From Sulfurospirillum halorespirans DSM 13726 (GTDB lineage Bacteria; Campylobacterota; Campylobacteria; Campylobacterales; Sulfurospirillaceae): a DNA stretch of 64,000 nt. Numbering within the stretch: position 1 is the first letter of the stretch; each line of letters opens with the position of its first letter. This document shows positions 44,600 to 53,816 of the stretch, piece by piece. The stretch is from contig NZ_CP017111.1 in assembly GCF_001723605.1 (NCBI RefSeq), forward strand, positions 2,294,001 through 2,358,000. The letters run 5' to 3'. The notes below the pieces were generated by a model. That model made no database searches, had not been told where the DNA came from, and saw nothing but the letters and a program-made list of their open reading frames with translations. Position numbers and translations under genes: made by a program.

Positions 44600-45238
44600 A
44601 TGAAGACAATTTTATTCGATTTAGACGGTACATTGATCGATTCAACCGATGCAATATTGGAAAGTTTTAGTGTTGCGTATGAGACCTTTGGACGCTTAGT
44701 TCCTGAGGACGACATGATCAAAAAACTCATTGGACATCCTCTTGATTTGATGTTTACCATGCTGGGAATTGATGCGTTAGAAGCCGATGAGTATGTTCAT
44801 GCGTATAAAGAGCACTACAGACTGATTTCACGCAAAAAAACGACACTGTTGCCTCTGGCATATGAAGCCATCACGCGAGCTTCAAAAATGGCCATTTTGG
44901 GTATTGTGACGACAAAGACGGCACAGTATTCCGAAGAGCTTTTAGAGCATTTAGGCGTGATGCACCACTTTAAAGTGTTGATTGGAAGAGAGTCAGTGAC
45001 CCATCCCAAACCTCACCCTGAACCCATTCAAAAAGCATTGATAGCGCTGAATGCTGATCCTGAACAGACATGGATGATCGGCGATACACCTATGGATATT
45101 ATCTGTGCAAATGAAGCGGGAGTAAAGAGTATAGGCGTGCTCTGCGGGTACAGTACGCAGTATGAGTTACAAAAATACACTTCTTTGATTGGTCGTGATG
45201 CCTTAGACGCTGTTAAAATGATTGGACAACACACTTAG
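44600..45238 (+). CDS. HAD-family hydrolase (phosphoglycolate phosphatase-like)
   Basis: The ATG at 44600 follows AAGGGTGAAG; a GTG two codons earlier is possible. The ~212-residue protein has the HAD motifs DLDGTLIDS (nucleophile Asp), VTTKTA (Thr of motif II), the Lys near HPKPHPEP and MIGDTPMDI (motif IV). The cap is helical, like Gph or PpaX. It dephosphorylates a small phosphate ester; the exact substrate is not shown. Confidence 0.88.
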   Translation: MKTILFDLDGTLIDSTDAILESFSVAYETFGRLVPEDDMIKKLIGHPLDLMFTMLGIDALEADEYVHAYKEHYRLISRKKTTLLPLAYEAITRASKMAILGIVTTKTAQYSEELLEHLGVMHHFKVLIGRESVTHPKPHPEPIQKALIALNADPEQTWMIGDTPMDIICANEAGVKSIGVLCGYSTQYELQKYTSLIGRDALDAVKMIGQHT

Positions 45239-45418
45239 TATTTTTATTATATCTTTATCATATTGTTAGACTATGATTTTGCGTAAGGCTTGGTTAAACG
45301 ATTATTAAACCATAGGTGGGTACGTTTCATTTATGAGTTATTAAGAGAATGCTAAGTAGAATGGGAAAATCATCAGAAATGAATGTACGAATAACAATTA
45401 TAATCTAAGGGGAACTTA

Positions 45419-48400
45419 ATGGCAAAAGTCATGAAAACTATGGATGGTAACGAAGCTGCCGCATACGCATCTTACGCCTTTACCGAAGTCGCAGGCATTT
45501 ACCCAATTACACCTTCTTCTCCAATGGCGGATTTCACCGACATTTGGGCAAGTCAAGGTAAAAAAAACTTATTTGGTATGCCTGTTAAAGTTGTTGAAAT
45601 GCAAAGTGAAGGTGGCGCAGCTGGAACCGTGCATGGTTCGCTTCAAGCAGGTGCCCTTACAACGACCTATACCGCTTCTCAAGGTCTGTTACTTAAAATC
45701 CCAAATATGTATAAAATGGCAGGTGGATTACTTCCAAGTGTTATCCATGTCGCCGCTCGTACCCTTGCAACGCATGCACTTTCTATCTTTGGTGACCACC
45801 AAGATGTGTATGCCGCTCGCCAAACAGGCTATGCAATGCTCTCTTCTGGTTCAGTTCAAGAAGTCATGGACTTAGCAGGTGTTGCACATTTATGTGCCAT
45901 TAAAGGGCGTATTCCTTTTATGCACTTTTTCGATGGTTTTAGAACATCGCATGAGATTCAAAAAATTGAAGTGATGGACTATGCCGTTTTCGATAAGCTT
46001 TTAGACAAAGAAGCTGTTCAACGTTTCCGTGATGATGCACTTAACCCAGAGCATCCTAAAACGCGTGGTACAGCACAAAATGATGATATCTATTTCCAAG
46101 GCAGAGAAGCGCAAAACAAATTTTACGATGCGTTACCTGACATTGTAGCCCATTATATGGCTGAAATCTCAAAAGTAACAGGAAGAGATTATAAACCTTT
46201 CACCTATTATGGTGCGAAAGATGCTGATCGTATTATTGTTGCGATGGGTTCTGTCACAGAGTGTTTGAAAGAGACGATTGATTATTTAATGAGCAAAGGT
46301 GAAAAAGTTGGTTTGATTACACCGCATCTTTACCGCCCATTTAGTATCAAATATTTGATGGACGTTATGCCTGAATCCGTCAAAAAAATTGCAGTGCTTG
46401 ATCGTACCAAAGAGTCAGGATCTATCGGTGAGCCATTGTTCTTGGATATGCGAGCTGCATTTTATGGACATAAAAATGCGCCAGTCATCGTTGGCGGACG
46501 TTATGGTCTCTCTTCAAAAGACGTTGATCCAGCACAAATGTTGGCTGTTTTTGAAAACCTCAAATTGGCTGAGCCTCACAATGACTTTACTATTGGTATC
46601 TTTGATGATGTTACCTTTAAATCATTGGATGTTAAAGAGAAAATCAGTTTGGGTGAGCCTGAGACGAAAGAGTGTCTCTTCTACGGACTTGGAGCGGATG
46701 GTACCGTAGGCGCAAATAAAAGTTCGATTAAAATCATCGGTGATGAAACCGACATGTATGCACAAGCGTATTTTGCCTATGACTCCAAAAAATCAGGTGG
46801 CTTTACCCGTTCTCACTTACGTTTTGGAAAACACCCAATTCGTTCAACCTACCTCGTTTCTAACCCTCACTTTGTCGCCTGTTCTGTGGCCGCATACCTT
46901 GAGTTGTATGATGTCATCGATGGTATTAGAGAGCATGGAACATTTCTTCTGAACTCCATTTGGGATGCTGATGAGACGATTAAACGTATTCCAAATAAAG
47001 TCAAACGCATTTTAGCAACCAAAAACGTTAATTTTTACATTATTAACGCTACAAAATTAGCACGTGACATTGGTTTAGGTAACAGAAGTAACACCATTAT
47101 GCAATCTGCTTTCTTCAAACTTGCAGAGATTATTGATTTTGAAGAAGCACAAGCCTTTATGAAAAAACAAGCCTACAAAACGTATCACAAAAAAGGTGAT
47201 CAAATTGTTGAGCTTAACTACAAAGCGATTGATGTGGGGGCTAATGGTTTGATTAAAGTTGAGGTTGATCCTTCATGGGCAAGCCTTAAAGATGAAGTCA
47301 AAACACAAGATGTGGTTATGTACAAAGGTACGCCATTTGTTGAAGCAATCGCAAAGCCAGTCAACGCTGCGCGCGGCGATAGCTTACCTGTTTCTGTTTT
47401 CAATGGTTACGAAGATGGTACGTTTGAGCATGGAACCACTGAATATGAAAAACGTGGTGTTGGTGTCACGGTTCCAAAATGGATCGAAGAAAACTGTATT
47501 CAATGTAACCAGTGTGCCTTTGTCTGCCCACATGCTGTTATTCGTCCATTCCTTATCAATGATGCAGAGTTCGCCGCTGCCCCTGAGGGTGTCAAAACCC
47601 ATGCACTTGATGCAAAAGGAAAAGAGCTTAAAGGTCTAAAATACAAAATCCAAGTCTCTTCACTTGACTGTACAGGCTGTGATCTGTGTGTTGAAGCATG
47701 TCCAACCAAAGAGAAGTCGCTTGTTATGGTTCCACTGGGTGAAAGTCTTGAAGCGGGTGAGCAAGAAAATGCAGATTACCTCTTCAAAAAAGTAACGTAT
47801 AAAGATGATATTCTCTCTAAAAGCAGTGTTAAAGGTGCTTTGTTTGCACAACCACTCTTTGAGTTCCACGCAGCATGCCCAGGTTGTGGTGAGACGCCTT
47901 ATATCACGCTTGCAACCAGACTTTTTGGTGATAGCATGATGATTGCCAATGCAACTGGATGTTCCTCAATTTATGGCGGTTCTGCGCCTTCGACACCATA
48001 CCGTAAAAATGACAAAGGTCATGGTCCAGCATGGGGTAACTCACTCTTTGAAGACAATGCGGAATTTGGTCTTGGTATGCATGTTGCTACCGAAACAATG
48101 CGCCATAGAGTTCACTCTGTTATGGAAGCATCTGTTGAGAAAGCGCCAAATGCGATCGCAGCACTTTACAAAGATTGGATCGAATTTAGAGACGATAGAG
48201 TCAAGTCTACTGAAATTCGTGATCTTTTAGTACCACTTTTACAAGCAAATCCAACGGCAGCGGGTGCGGATGTCATTCTTAGCCTCAAACAGTACATTTC
48301 TAAAAAATCACAATGGATTTTTGGTGGAGATGGTTGGGCATACGACATCGGTTACGGCGGATTGGATCATGTTATTGCTAGTGGCGAAGATGTCAACATC

Positions 48401-48982
48401 TTGGTTCTTGATACTGAGGTTTACTCCAATACCGGCGGTCAAAGCTCAAAATCTTCTCGTGCAGGTTCTATCGCTCAATTTACAGCAGCAGGAAAACCAA
48501 GTCAGAAAAAAGACCTTGGCTACATCGCTATGACATACGGTAACGTATTTGTGGCACAAATCAACTCTAACGCCTCTGCGGCACAAACGATTAAAGCCTT
48601 TGAAGCAGCCGAAGCGTATCCTGGTGTATCACTCATTATCGCTTATTCTCCATGTATCGCACATGGTATTAAAGGTGGTCTTGGAAAATCAGGTAACCAA
48701 GGTGAGCTTGCTACTAAATGTGGTTACTGGCCGATTTATACCTACGATCCACGCCTTGAAGCAGAGGGTAAAAACCCAGTTAAAATTACAGGAAAAGAGC
48801 CTGATTGGTCATTGTATGATGATTTCTTGATGAACGAAGTTCGTTATGCGTCACTTAAAAAGTCAAATCCAGAGCATGCGCAAGCACTCTTTGAACACAA
48901 CAAAAAAGATGCACAACGTAGATGGAGACAGCTCAACCGTTTAGCCATTGCTGACTTCTCAAATGAGGTTGAAGGGGCGTAA
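45419..48982 (+). CDS. nifJ: Pyruvate:ferredoxin (flavodoxin) oxidoreductase, single-chain
   Basis: The 1187-residue protein has all domains of the homodimeric enzyme in order: N-terminal pyrimidine-binding domain (GIYPITPSSPMAD), transketolase-like domain II, and the two-cluster ferredoxin domain (CIQCNQCAFVCPHAV, CTGCDLCVEACPTKEKS). The C-terminal TPP domain follows (CPGCGETPYI, GDGWAYDIGYGG, DTEVYSNTGGQSSKSS). It converts pyruvate and CoA to acetyl-CoA and CO2, reducing ferredoxin or flavodoxin. The start follows AAGGGGAACTT. TATAAT at 45399-45404 or TAGAAT at 45357-45362 could be the promoter. No TTACATGTAA occurs in its 3.5 kb. Confidence 0.96.
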   Translation: MAKVMKTMDGNEAAAYASYAFTEVAGIYPITPSSPMADFTDIWASQGKKNLFGMPVKVVEMQSEGGAAGTVHGSLQAGALTTTYTASQGLLLKIPNMYKMAGGLLPSVIHVAARTLATHALSIFGDHQDVYAARQTGYAMLSSGSVQEVMDLAGVAHLCAIKGRIPFMHFFDGFRTSHEIQKIEVMDYAVFDKLLDKEAVQRFRDDALNPEHPKTRGTAQNDDIYFQGREAQNKFYDALPDIVAHYMAEISKVTGRDYKPFTYYGAKDADRIIVAMGSVTECLKETIDYLMSKGEKVGLITPHLYRPFSIKYLMDVMPESVKKIAVLDRTKESGSIGEPLFLDMRAAFYGHKNAPVIVGGRYGLSSKDVDPAQMLAVFENLKLAEPHNDFTIGIFDDVTFKSLDVKEKISLGEPETKECLFYGLGADGTVGANKSSIKIIGDETDMYAQAYFAYDSKKSGGFTRSHLRFGKHPIRSTYLVSNPHFVACSVAAYLELYDVIDGIREHGTFLLNSIWDADETIKRIPNKVKRILATKNVNFYIINATKLARDIGLGNRSNTIMQSAFFKLAEIIDFEEAQAFMKKQAYKTYHKKGDQIVELNYKAIDVGANGLIKVEVDPSWASLKDEVKTQDVVMYKGTPFVEAIAKPVNAARGDSLPVSVFNGYEDGTFEHGTTEYEKRGVGVTVPKWIEENCIQCNQCAFVCPHAVIRPFLINDAEFAAAPEGVKTHALDAKGKELKGLKYKIQVSSLDCTGCDLCVEACPTKEKSLVMVPLGESLEAGEQENADYLFKKVTYKDDILSKSSVKGALFAQPLFEFHAACPGCGETPYITLATRLFGDSMMIANATGCSSIYGGSAPSTPYRKNDKGHGPAWGNSLFEDNAEFGLGMHVATETMRHRVHSVMEASVEKAPNAIAALYKDWIEFRDDRVKSTEIRDLLVPLLQANPTAAGADVILSLKQYISKKSQWIFGGDGWAYDIGYGGLDHVIASGEDVNILVLDTEVYSNTGGQSSKSSRAGSIAQFTAAGKPSQKKDLGYIAMTYGNVFVAQINSNASAAQTIKAFEAAEAYPGVSLIIAYSPCIAHGIKGGLGKSGNQGELATKCGYWPIYTYDPRLEAEGKNPVKITGKEPDWSLYDDFLMNEVRYASLKKSNPEHAQALFEHNKKDAQRRWRQLNRLAIADFSNEVEGA

Positions 48983-48997
48983 AAACCTCTTCTTTGA

Positions 48998-49032
48998 AGA
49001 GCAAAAGTAGTTTACTTTTGCTCTTTTTTTTT
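48998..49032 (+). terminator. Intrinsic terminator after nifJ
   Basis: AGAGCAAAAGTA and TACTTTTGCTCT form a perfect 12-bp stem with a 3-base loop, followed by nine T. Confidence 0.9.
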
Positions 49033-49143
49033 CTTTGATTCTCTTCTTTCTTAAGTGAAAATTCCCCTTATCTTTCTAAGCTTCATTTAACGCTAACCTC
49101 TATAAAATCGAACGTAATCTATTTTAGTTTAAGGAGGTTTAAG

Positions 49144-49839
49144 ATGTTTCAATCCACAATGTCGCGCCAGAGTATTATGGCGTTTTTATTCGCTTGGATT
49201 CTCGTTCCTTTAGCGATGGCAGATGCGTTTACGCTTGCCCCTTTGCCTTATGCCAACGATGCGCTTGAGCCTGCCATCGATAAAGAGACGATGCAGATCC
49301 ATCATGACAAACATCATCAAGCGTATGTTACCAATCTTAACGCGCAAGTAGCAACCTATCCTGAACTTTCCACGTTGAGCCTTGAGAAGATAATGGCGTC
49401 GATGTCCAAATACAATGCAGCCGTACGTAACAACGGCGGAGGGCATTACAATCACGATCTTTTTTGGAAACTGATGGCACCTGTGGGAAAAGGTGGCACA
49501 CCCTCAGTAGCACTTCAAAAAGCGATTGAGCGTGATTTTGGAAGTTTAGATAAACTGAAAGAGATGTTTGAAAAAGCAGGCGCAACGCGCTTTGGCTCAG
49601 GTTGGGCATGGGTGATTGTAAGTGCAGATAAAAAGCTTGTGATTACGTCAACTCCCAATCAGGACAATCCGCTGATGGACGTGGCAGACATAAAAGGAAC
49701 ACCGATTTTAGCCGTCGATGTTTGGGAACATGCTTATTACCTCAAATACCAAAATAAACGAGGGGATTACCTTAAAAATTGGTGGAGTGTGGTGAATTGG
49801 AATGAAGTCAATGCTCGCTTTGATGCGGCATTGAAGTAG
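49144..49839 (+). CDS. Superoxide dismutase (Fe/Mn family) with N-terminal export signal
   Basis: The 231-residue protein has a hydrophobic leader ([17 protein letters not shown], residues 12-28) before a normal Fe/Mn SOD. Metal ligands are His53 (MQIHHDKHH), His104 (HYNHDLFW), Asp192 and His196 (DVWEHAYY). GGGHYNH and the Gln in TPNQDNPL are the pattern of Mn or cambialistic enzymes; FeSOD has Gln near the His at the first place. It is therefore probably a periplasmic or membrane-anchored superoxide scavenger, unusual for this family. Confidence 0.88.
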   Translation: MFQSTMSRQSIMAFLFAWILVPLAMADAFTLAPLPYANDALEPAIDKETMQIHHDKHHQAYVTNLNAQVATYPELSTLSLEKIMASMSKYNAAVRNNGGGHYNHDLFWKLMAPVGKGGTPSVALQKAIERDFGSLDKLKEMFEKAGATRFGSGWAWVIVSADKKLVITSTPNQDNPLMDVADIKGTPILAVDVWEHAYYLKYQNKRGDYLKNWWSVVNWNEVNARFDAALK

Positions 49840-49848
49840 TCAAAAGGA

Positions 49849-49882
49849 TTTACATGTAAGGTCTGAAATCCTTACATGTAAA
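49849..49882. terminator. Hairpin made of two TTACATGTAA copies after the SOD gene
   Basis: TTTACATGTAAGG and CCTTACATGTAAA form a 13-bp perfect stem with loop TCTGAAAT, 10 bases after the SOD stop and 6 before the end of the convergent 64-residue gene. A T-rich ACGGTTTTAGTTTTG follows on the plus strand. It may stop transcription from both sides. Confidence 0.6.
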
Positions 49883-49887
49883 CGGTT

Positions 49888-50082
49888 TTAGTTTTGAAGT
49901 TCTGCTTCGACTTGTGCGTTTGATTTGACCACGTCACCACTTCCATGAATGATATGAGGGATACAACTTGTACAGACATGAATAGTCTCTCCATTTTTCA
50001 TCGCTTGAATAAAAACCGCCCCCGCACTCTCTTCACTGGTTCGTAAACAGACATTACAGACTTGCATTGCATTGATTTGCAT
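49888..50082 (-). CDS. Small protein with two CxxC pairs
   Basis: The 64-residue protein begins MQINAMQVCNVCLRTSEES after a good AAGGAG ribosome site and has a second CTSC pair near residue 37. The pattern C-x2-C...C-x2-C suggests one zinc ribbon. Hydrophobic and small residues between the pairs fit a compact fold. No family recognised; a regulatory or metal-binding role is possible. Confidence 0.6.
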   Translation of the reverse strand: MQINAMQVCNVCLRTSEESAGAVFIQAMKNGETIHVCTSCIPHIIHGSGDVVKSNAQVEAELQN

Positions 50083-50178
50083 CGAAAACTCCTTGTTAAA
50101 TGTGATGTATTATAGTTAAAAAAAAGGTCGAAAAGATTGAGCGAGATCAAGCTTTGAGACGTTAAAGTCTAGAAAAGC

Positions 50179-50940
50179 CTACAAAAAGAGCACCACGCTG
50201 ATCATTGCGTCGATACCGATGTCTACGGGTTCTTTGCCGATGAGTCTTGCGCTGTTTTTGACGTGGAAGATGATTTGGCTGAGCAGAATCTCAAAATTGA
50301 AGTTGGAAGAATCTTGGATGCTCTCTTTGCGGCTTTTGATGGAAGAGAGATTTTCAAGCATCTCCCATGAAGGTGATTGCCCCACGAGAAGTTTATTTTG
50401 AAACTCGACTTGCCAGTTGTTTTGCCATGTGAGAAAGAGGTAGCGACCTTTGTCGTCTTTGCCCGTTTTGATCTTCCATTTGATCACTTCAAGGTAGTAG
50501 TAGAGCTTTTTAAAGCGCTCTTCATCGTACGAAAGGGTGGTGATTTGATGCCCTTCACCGATTTTGTAGCTCTCCCACAAGAGTTTATAAATGCCTAAAA
50601 TGAGAAAATCGTTACGCTCAGGAATGGTGCTGTTTTTATCAAAAGCGAGCCTAAGGTAGTCGTCGTACGTTTTGAGGTAAGCGCCATTGTACTGCATGCG
50701 AATCGTGTTTTTCGTGTTTTTCATCTCCGTAAAAATGTACTTTTGGCTCTCTTTACTAAAGCCATTGGGATTGCGAAGATCGAGCTTCTCTTTGTAGAGG
50801 ATGAGGTTATCAACACTTTTTCTAAAATCATACTGCAATGAGGTCGCTCCATGTGATTGCAGTACTTCTCCGATCTTCTCTTGATTGGGTGCCGCACAAC
50901 CGCACAAGAGAAACAAAGCCAAAAAGCCGTGTCTAATCAT
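50179..50940 (-). CDS. Lipoprotein of unknown function in the Na/Pi operon
   Basis: The 253-residue product has a lipobox (LFLLCGCAAPN) and is otherwise alpha/beta, rich in Lys, Tyr and Asn, with no motif I recognise. Its ATG overlaps the end of the 79-residue gene, which overlaps the Na/Pi cotransporter gene, so all three are likely translated from one mRNA. A role in phosphate handling is only suggested by this. Confidence 0.65.
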   Translation of the reverse strand: MIRHGFLALFLLCGCAAPNQEKIGEVLQSHGATSLQYDFRKSVDNLILYKEKLDLRNPNGFSKESQKYIFTEMKNTKNTIRMQYNGAYLKTYDDYLRLAFDKNSTIPERNDFLILGIYKLLWESYKIGEGHQITTLSYDEERFKKLYYYLEVIKWKIKTGKDDKGRYLFLTWQNNWQVEFQNKLLVGQSPSWEMLENLSSIKSRKESIQDSSNFNFEILLSQIIFHVKNSARLIGKEPVDIGIDAMISVVLFL

Positions 50941-51172
50941 CCACGATTTCCTTCCCTTTTTTCATCTGTTTTTTGATAATTTTAATGCTATCGTGAAGGG
51001 CTTCGCGTTTGATCAAATCGGTCTCATTTTTGAGCTCTTGCTTTAAGAGAATGTGTCTGAGTTTGAGTTTTTTGACAAGCTCTTTGACCGCTTTTTTTTT
51101 CGTAGACTCGGCACTTTCTGGGCTCATCCCAAATAATTCTTGCATCTTTTGGATAAATTTTAAGCCGCTCAT
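50933..51172 (-). CDS. Small basic helical protein
   Basis: The 79-residue protein is highly charged (KKKAVKELVKKLKLRHILL, then KREALHDSIKIIKKQMKKG) and probably a coiled coil. It overlaps the transporter gene by 4 nt and the lipoprotein gene by 8 nt. No family recognised. Confidence 0.6.
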   Translation of the reverse strand: MSGLKFIQKMQELFGMSPESAESTKKKAVKELVKKLKLRHILLKQELKNETDLIKREALHDSIKIIKKQMKKGKEIVDD

Positions 51173-52992
51173 GAGGTACTCCTTGGGCTTGAGGCGTGTG
51201 TTAGGTCGCTTATTTCGGCTTCATTTAAGATCAAAGCTTCACGACCTTCGGTGGATTCGGACGTGGCGTGAACGAACAGCGTGTGCGCAACTTTGCTAAG
51301 CTCAGAAGCGATTGTGTAGGCATAGCTCGTGTCGTTCATGAGTGAGGTTGCCATGGTGTAGGTGATTTTATTGGTACGGATGAGATTATCGAGTGATTTA
51401 TTGGCGGCGATGTCGTAATTTTGAGCATCGAGTTGGAGTTTGCTTAAGAGTAAAACGGCGACATCTTCTTCGGAAGTGTTAAAGATCATCTGCATGGTGC
51501 GCAGGTGTTTGATGAGAGTTTTGCGAATGTGGTTGTACTCGTTTTTGATGTATTCGTTGTCCGATTCGAGGTAGCGAAGCATGTTTTTTTGCATGTGCTT
51601 TGCCGCTTTAAACGCTTCAACAATGTCAATCGTTGCGTTTTTGATGGGGATAAATTGCTGAGTTGTGACATCGGAAAACTTTCCTTGCGCCACAATGGCA
51701 AAGGTGATGATCTTGCCGTAAATCTCTTTGATGCGCCTCTCGTAGTAGTCATCCATGTTTACATGTAAGGCTTGATCGCGCCTTTTTAAAATATCTTCGA
51801 TCTCCATGCCTGAGGAGATATCCTCTTTAGTGACGCTTAATCCTTGCGCGATGATGTCGTAAACATTGTTGTAAAGATGTTTCGTCTCTTTTAAAAGGGT
51901 CGCTTGAGCGGTATCTGGAAAATCAAGCGCTGCGTCGTTGATAAACAAAACATCATCGATGGCATTTTCAGCAGTGATTTTGGGTTGAAAAAAGTAATTG
52001 AGCAGGCTGACCAAATGGTGCACGAGTGGGGCGAAGAGAAGCACGCAAAAGAGGTTAAAATAGGTGTGATACAGAGCAAGTTTTAGCGTGTAATCCTGCT
52101 CAGAAATCCCAAAAAATGGCGCGGTATGGTCAATGAAATGGATAAATTGCGGAACAAAACCGATGAGCAACACGCCCGTTAAGGTGTTAATCAAAAAGTG
52201 CGCCGCCGCGAGCTTTTTACCTTCCATTCCAGCGCCAAGAGCACCTAAAATAGCGGTAATCGTCGTTCCTATGTTCGCCCCGATGGTCAGCGCAATGGCA
52301 TTTTCATAGGTGATTTGCGACGCCGAAAGGGCGGTTAAAATTAACACCAATGAAGCGTGCGAGGACTGCATGACGATGGTCATGACCGCACCTATGATCG
52401 CAAAAAGGATGATGCCTGTAAAGCCATCGGCGGAGTATTGGGTGAGATCAATGGTGGCTTTAAACGCGTCAAACCCCTCTTTCATGTAGGCGATGCCCAA
52501 AAAGGAGAAGCCAAGTCCTGCAAGCGCGTAACCGATGCCTTTAAGACGCTTGCTCTCTTGAAAAATAAAGAGCATGCCAAAAACAAGCATCGGCAAAGCG
52601 TAGGTCGCGATGCTAATTTTCAGCCCAAGCCCTGCAATCAGCCACGCCCCAGTGGTCGTACCGATGTTTCCGCCTAAAATGATGCCCACACCTTGCGCAA
52701 CGCTGATCAGCCCTGCGCTGATAAACGAGATCGCGATGACAGCGGCTAGACCACTGGATTGCATCAGCGTGGTGATGACCGTTCCAAACAGGATGCTTTT
52801 GTAGAGACTGTCAGTGATTTTTTTGAGAAATTTATCGAGCAGTCCGCCCACGAAAAAACGAAATCCCTCTTCAAGGCTTTTCATTCCAAAGAGAAAAATG
52901 GCGACACCTGCGGCAATCGAAAGCAGATTTTGATTGTAAAAAAAGGTAAACGAAAGCGCTATGATAACGATAAAAAGAAACAGACGTTTCAC
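51169..52992 (-). CDS. Na+/phosphate cotransporter (PNaS family) with PhoU-like C-terminus
   Basis: The GTG at 52992 follows AAAGGAAACCCT and begins VKRLFLFIVIIALS. The ~607-residue protein has two QSS-containing Na/Pi repeats (ITTLMQSSGLAAVIAISFISAG and IVMQSSHASLVLILTALSA) in an eight-to-ten-helix membrane region. A PhoU-like helical cytoplasmic region follows (about 370-590). It imports phosphate with sodium. A TTACATGTAA palindrome sits 11 bases upstream of the GTG (53003-53012), abutting the ribosome site, and another is inside the gene (51759-51768). Confidence 0.9.
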   Translation of the reverse strand: MKRLFLFIVIIALSFTFFYNQNLLSIAAGVAIFLFGMKSLEEGFRFFVGGLLDKFLKKITDSLYKSILFGTVITTLMQSSGLAAVIAISFISAGLISVAQGVGIILGGNIGTTTGAWLIAGLGLKISIATYALPMLVFGMLFIFQESKRLKGIGYALAGLGFSFLGIAYMKEGFDAFKATIDLTQYSADGFTGIILFAIIGAVMTIVMQSSHASLVLILTALSASQITYENAIALTIGANIGTTITAILGALGAGMEGKKLAAAHFLINTLTGVLLIGFVPQFIHFIDHTAPFFGISEQDYTLKLALYHTYFNLFCVLLFAPLVHHLVSLLNYFFQPKITAENAIDDVLFINDAALDFPDTAQATLLKETKHLYNNVYDIIAQGLSVTKEDISSGMEIEDILKRRDQALHVNMDDYYERRIKEIYGKIITFAIVAQGKFSDVTTQQFIPIKNATIDIVEAFKAAKHMQKNMLRYLESDNEYIKNEYNHIRKTLIKHLRTMQMIFNTSEEDVAVLLLSKLQLDAQNYDIAANKSLDNLIRTNKITYTMATSLMNDTSYAYTIASELSKVAHTLFVHATSESTEGREALILNEAEISDLTHASSPRSTS

Positions 52993-53049
52993 AGGGTTTC
53001 CTTTACATGTAAAGTAGTTGAAGGGCAAATTATTGTACACTTTTTTTGA

Positions 53050-53055
53050 TATAAT
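53050..53055 (+). promoter_or_regulatory. -10 box for luxS
   Basis: TATAAT in TTGATATAATTGCCG with a predicted leader of about 15 nt containing AAAGGACTCAAA before the ATG. Confidence 0.6.
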
Positions 53056-53076
53056 TGCCGAAAAAAAGGACTCAAA

Positions 53077-53580
53077 ATGCCATTATTAGATAGTTTTTGT
53101 GTAGATCACGTCAAAATGCCCGCTCCTGCGGTAAGAGTTGCTAAAACGATGAAAACGCCTCATGGCGATGAGATCACCGTGTTTGATCTTCGTTTTTGCA
53201 AACCCAACGAAACGATTTTACCCGAACGCGGTATTCATACCCTAGAGCATCTCTTCGCAGGCTTTATGCGCAACCACCTTAATGGCGAAGGCGTTGAGAT
53301 TATCGACATTTCACCGATGGGCTGTCGTACCGGTTTTTACATGAGTTTGATCGGCACACCTGAGCCTAAACGCGTGGTGAGTGCGTGGAAAGCTTCGATG
53401 AATGACATCTTACATGTAAAGAGTGAAAACGATATTCCTGAGCTCAATATTTATCAGTGCGGAACCTATAAAATGCACTCGTTGGATGAAGCGCACGACA
53501 TTGCTTCTACGATTTTAAGCACCGAAATTGGTGTGATGGATAACGAAGCTTTAAAACTCGATACTTCAAAAATTTCATAG
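53077..53580 (+). CDS. luxS: S-ribosylhomocysteine lyase
   Basis: The 167-residue protein has the LuxS zinc site HTLEH (His54, His58) and a Cys in [10 protein letters not shown], with the catalytic Cys83 in [10 protein letters not shown]. It splits S-ribosylhomocysteine to homocysteine and DPD, the precursor of autoinducer-2. The length is normal. One palindrome (53410-53419) is read as LHVK. It is followed by the first copy of the 119-nt repeat. Confidence 0.97.
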   Translation: MPLLDSFCVDHVKMPAPAVRVAKTMKTPHGDEITVFDLRFCKPNETILPERGIHTLEHLFAGFMRNHLNGEGVEIIDISPMGCRTGFYMSLIGTPEPKRVVSAWKASMNDILHVKSENDIPELNIYQCGTYKMHSLDEAHDIASTILSTEIGVMDNEALKLDTSKIS

Positions 53581-53599
53581 ACTTCTTTTCGAACTCCTA

Positions 53600-53718
53600 A
53601 CACGCTTTTAAAGCAAAGCTCTAAAAGCTACGTTAACACTAGGTTTTGCTCGGCGCAAAGCCCACGCACCTTTGGTGCTTTGACTTTTTGCAACATTCGT
53701 TTTGCAAAAAGTCTACTC
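53600..53718 (+). repeat. 119-nt structured repeat, copy A (left of sstT)
   Basis: Pairs without gaps with the reverse complement of 55060-55178 at about 99 of 119 positions. It contains three stems: 53605-53627 (CTTTTAAAGC/GCTCTAAAAG), 53666-53678 (GCACC/GGTGC) and 53682-53713 (GACTTTTTGCAA/TTGCAAAAAGTC). Confidence 0.85.
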
Positions 53719-53816
53719 ATTTTAACGTCTCGATAAGAACCTTTTCTATATGATTAACTTTTTGTTTTAAACAAAAACTTAGGGTACACACAATCTTATG
53801 AGTAAGGAAGGTTTTT

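Noticed and set aside
49210-49609. Minus-strand frames inside the SOD gene and many similar shadow frames in ciaB, nifJ, ttrA and the RND genes
   Set aside because: They overlap strongly supported genes, have no family features and no ribosome sites.
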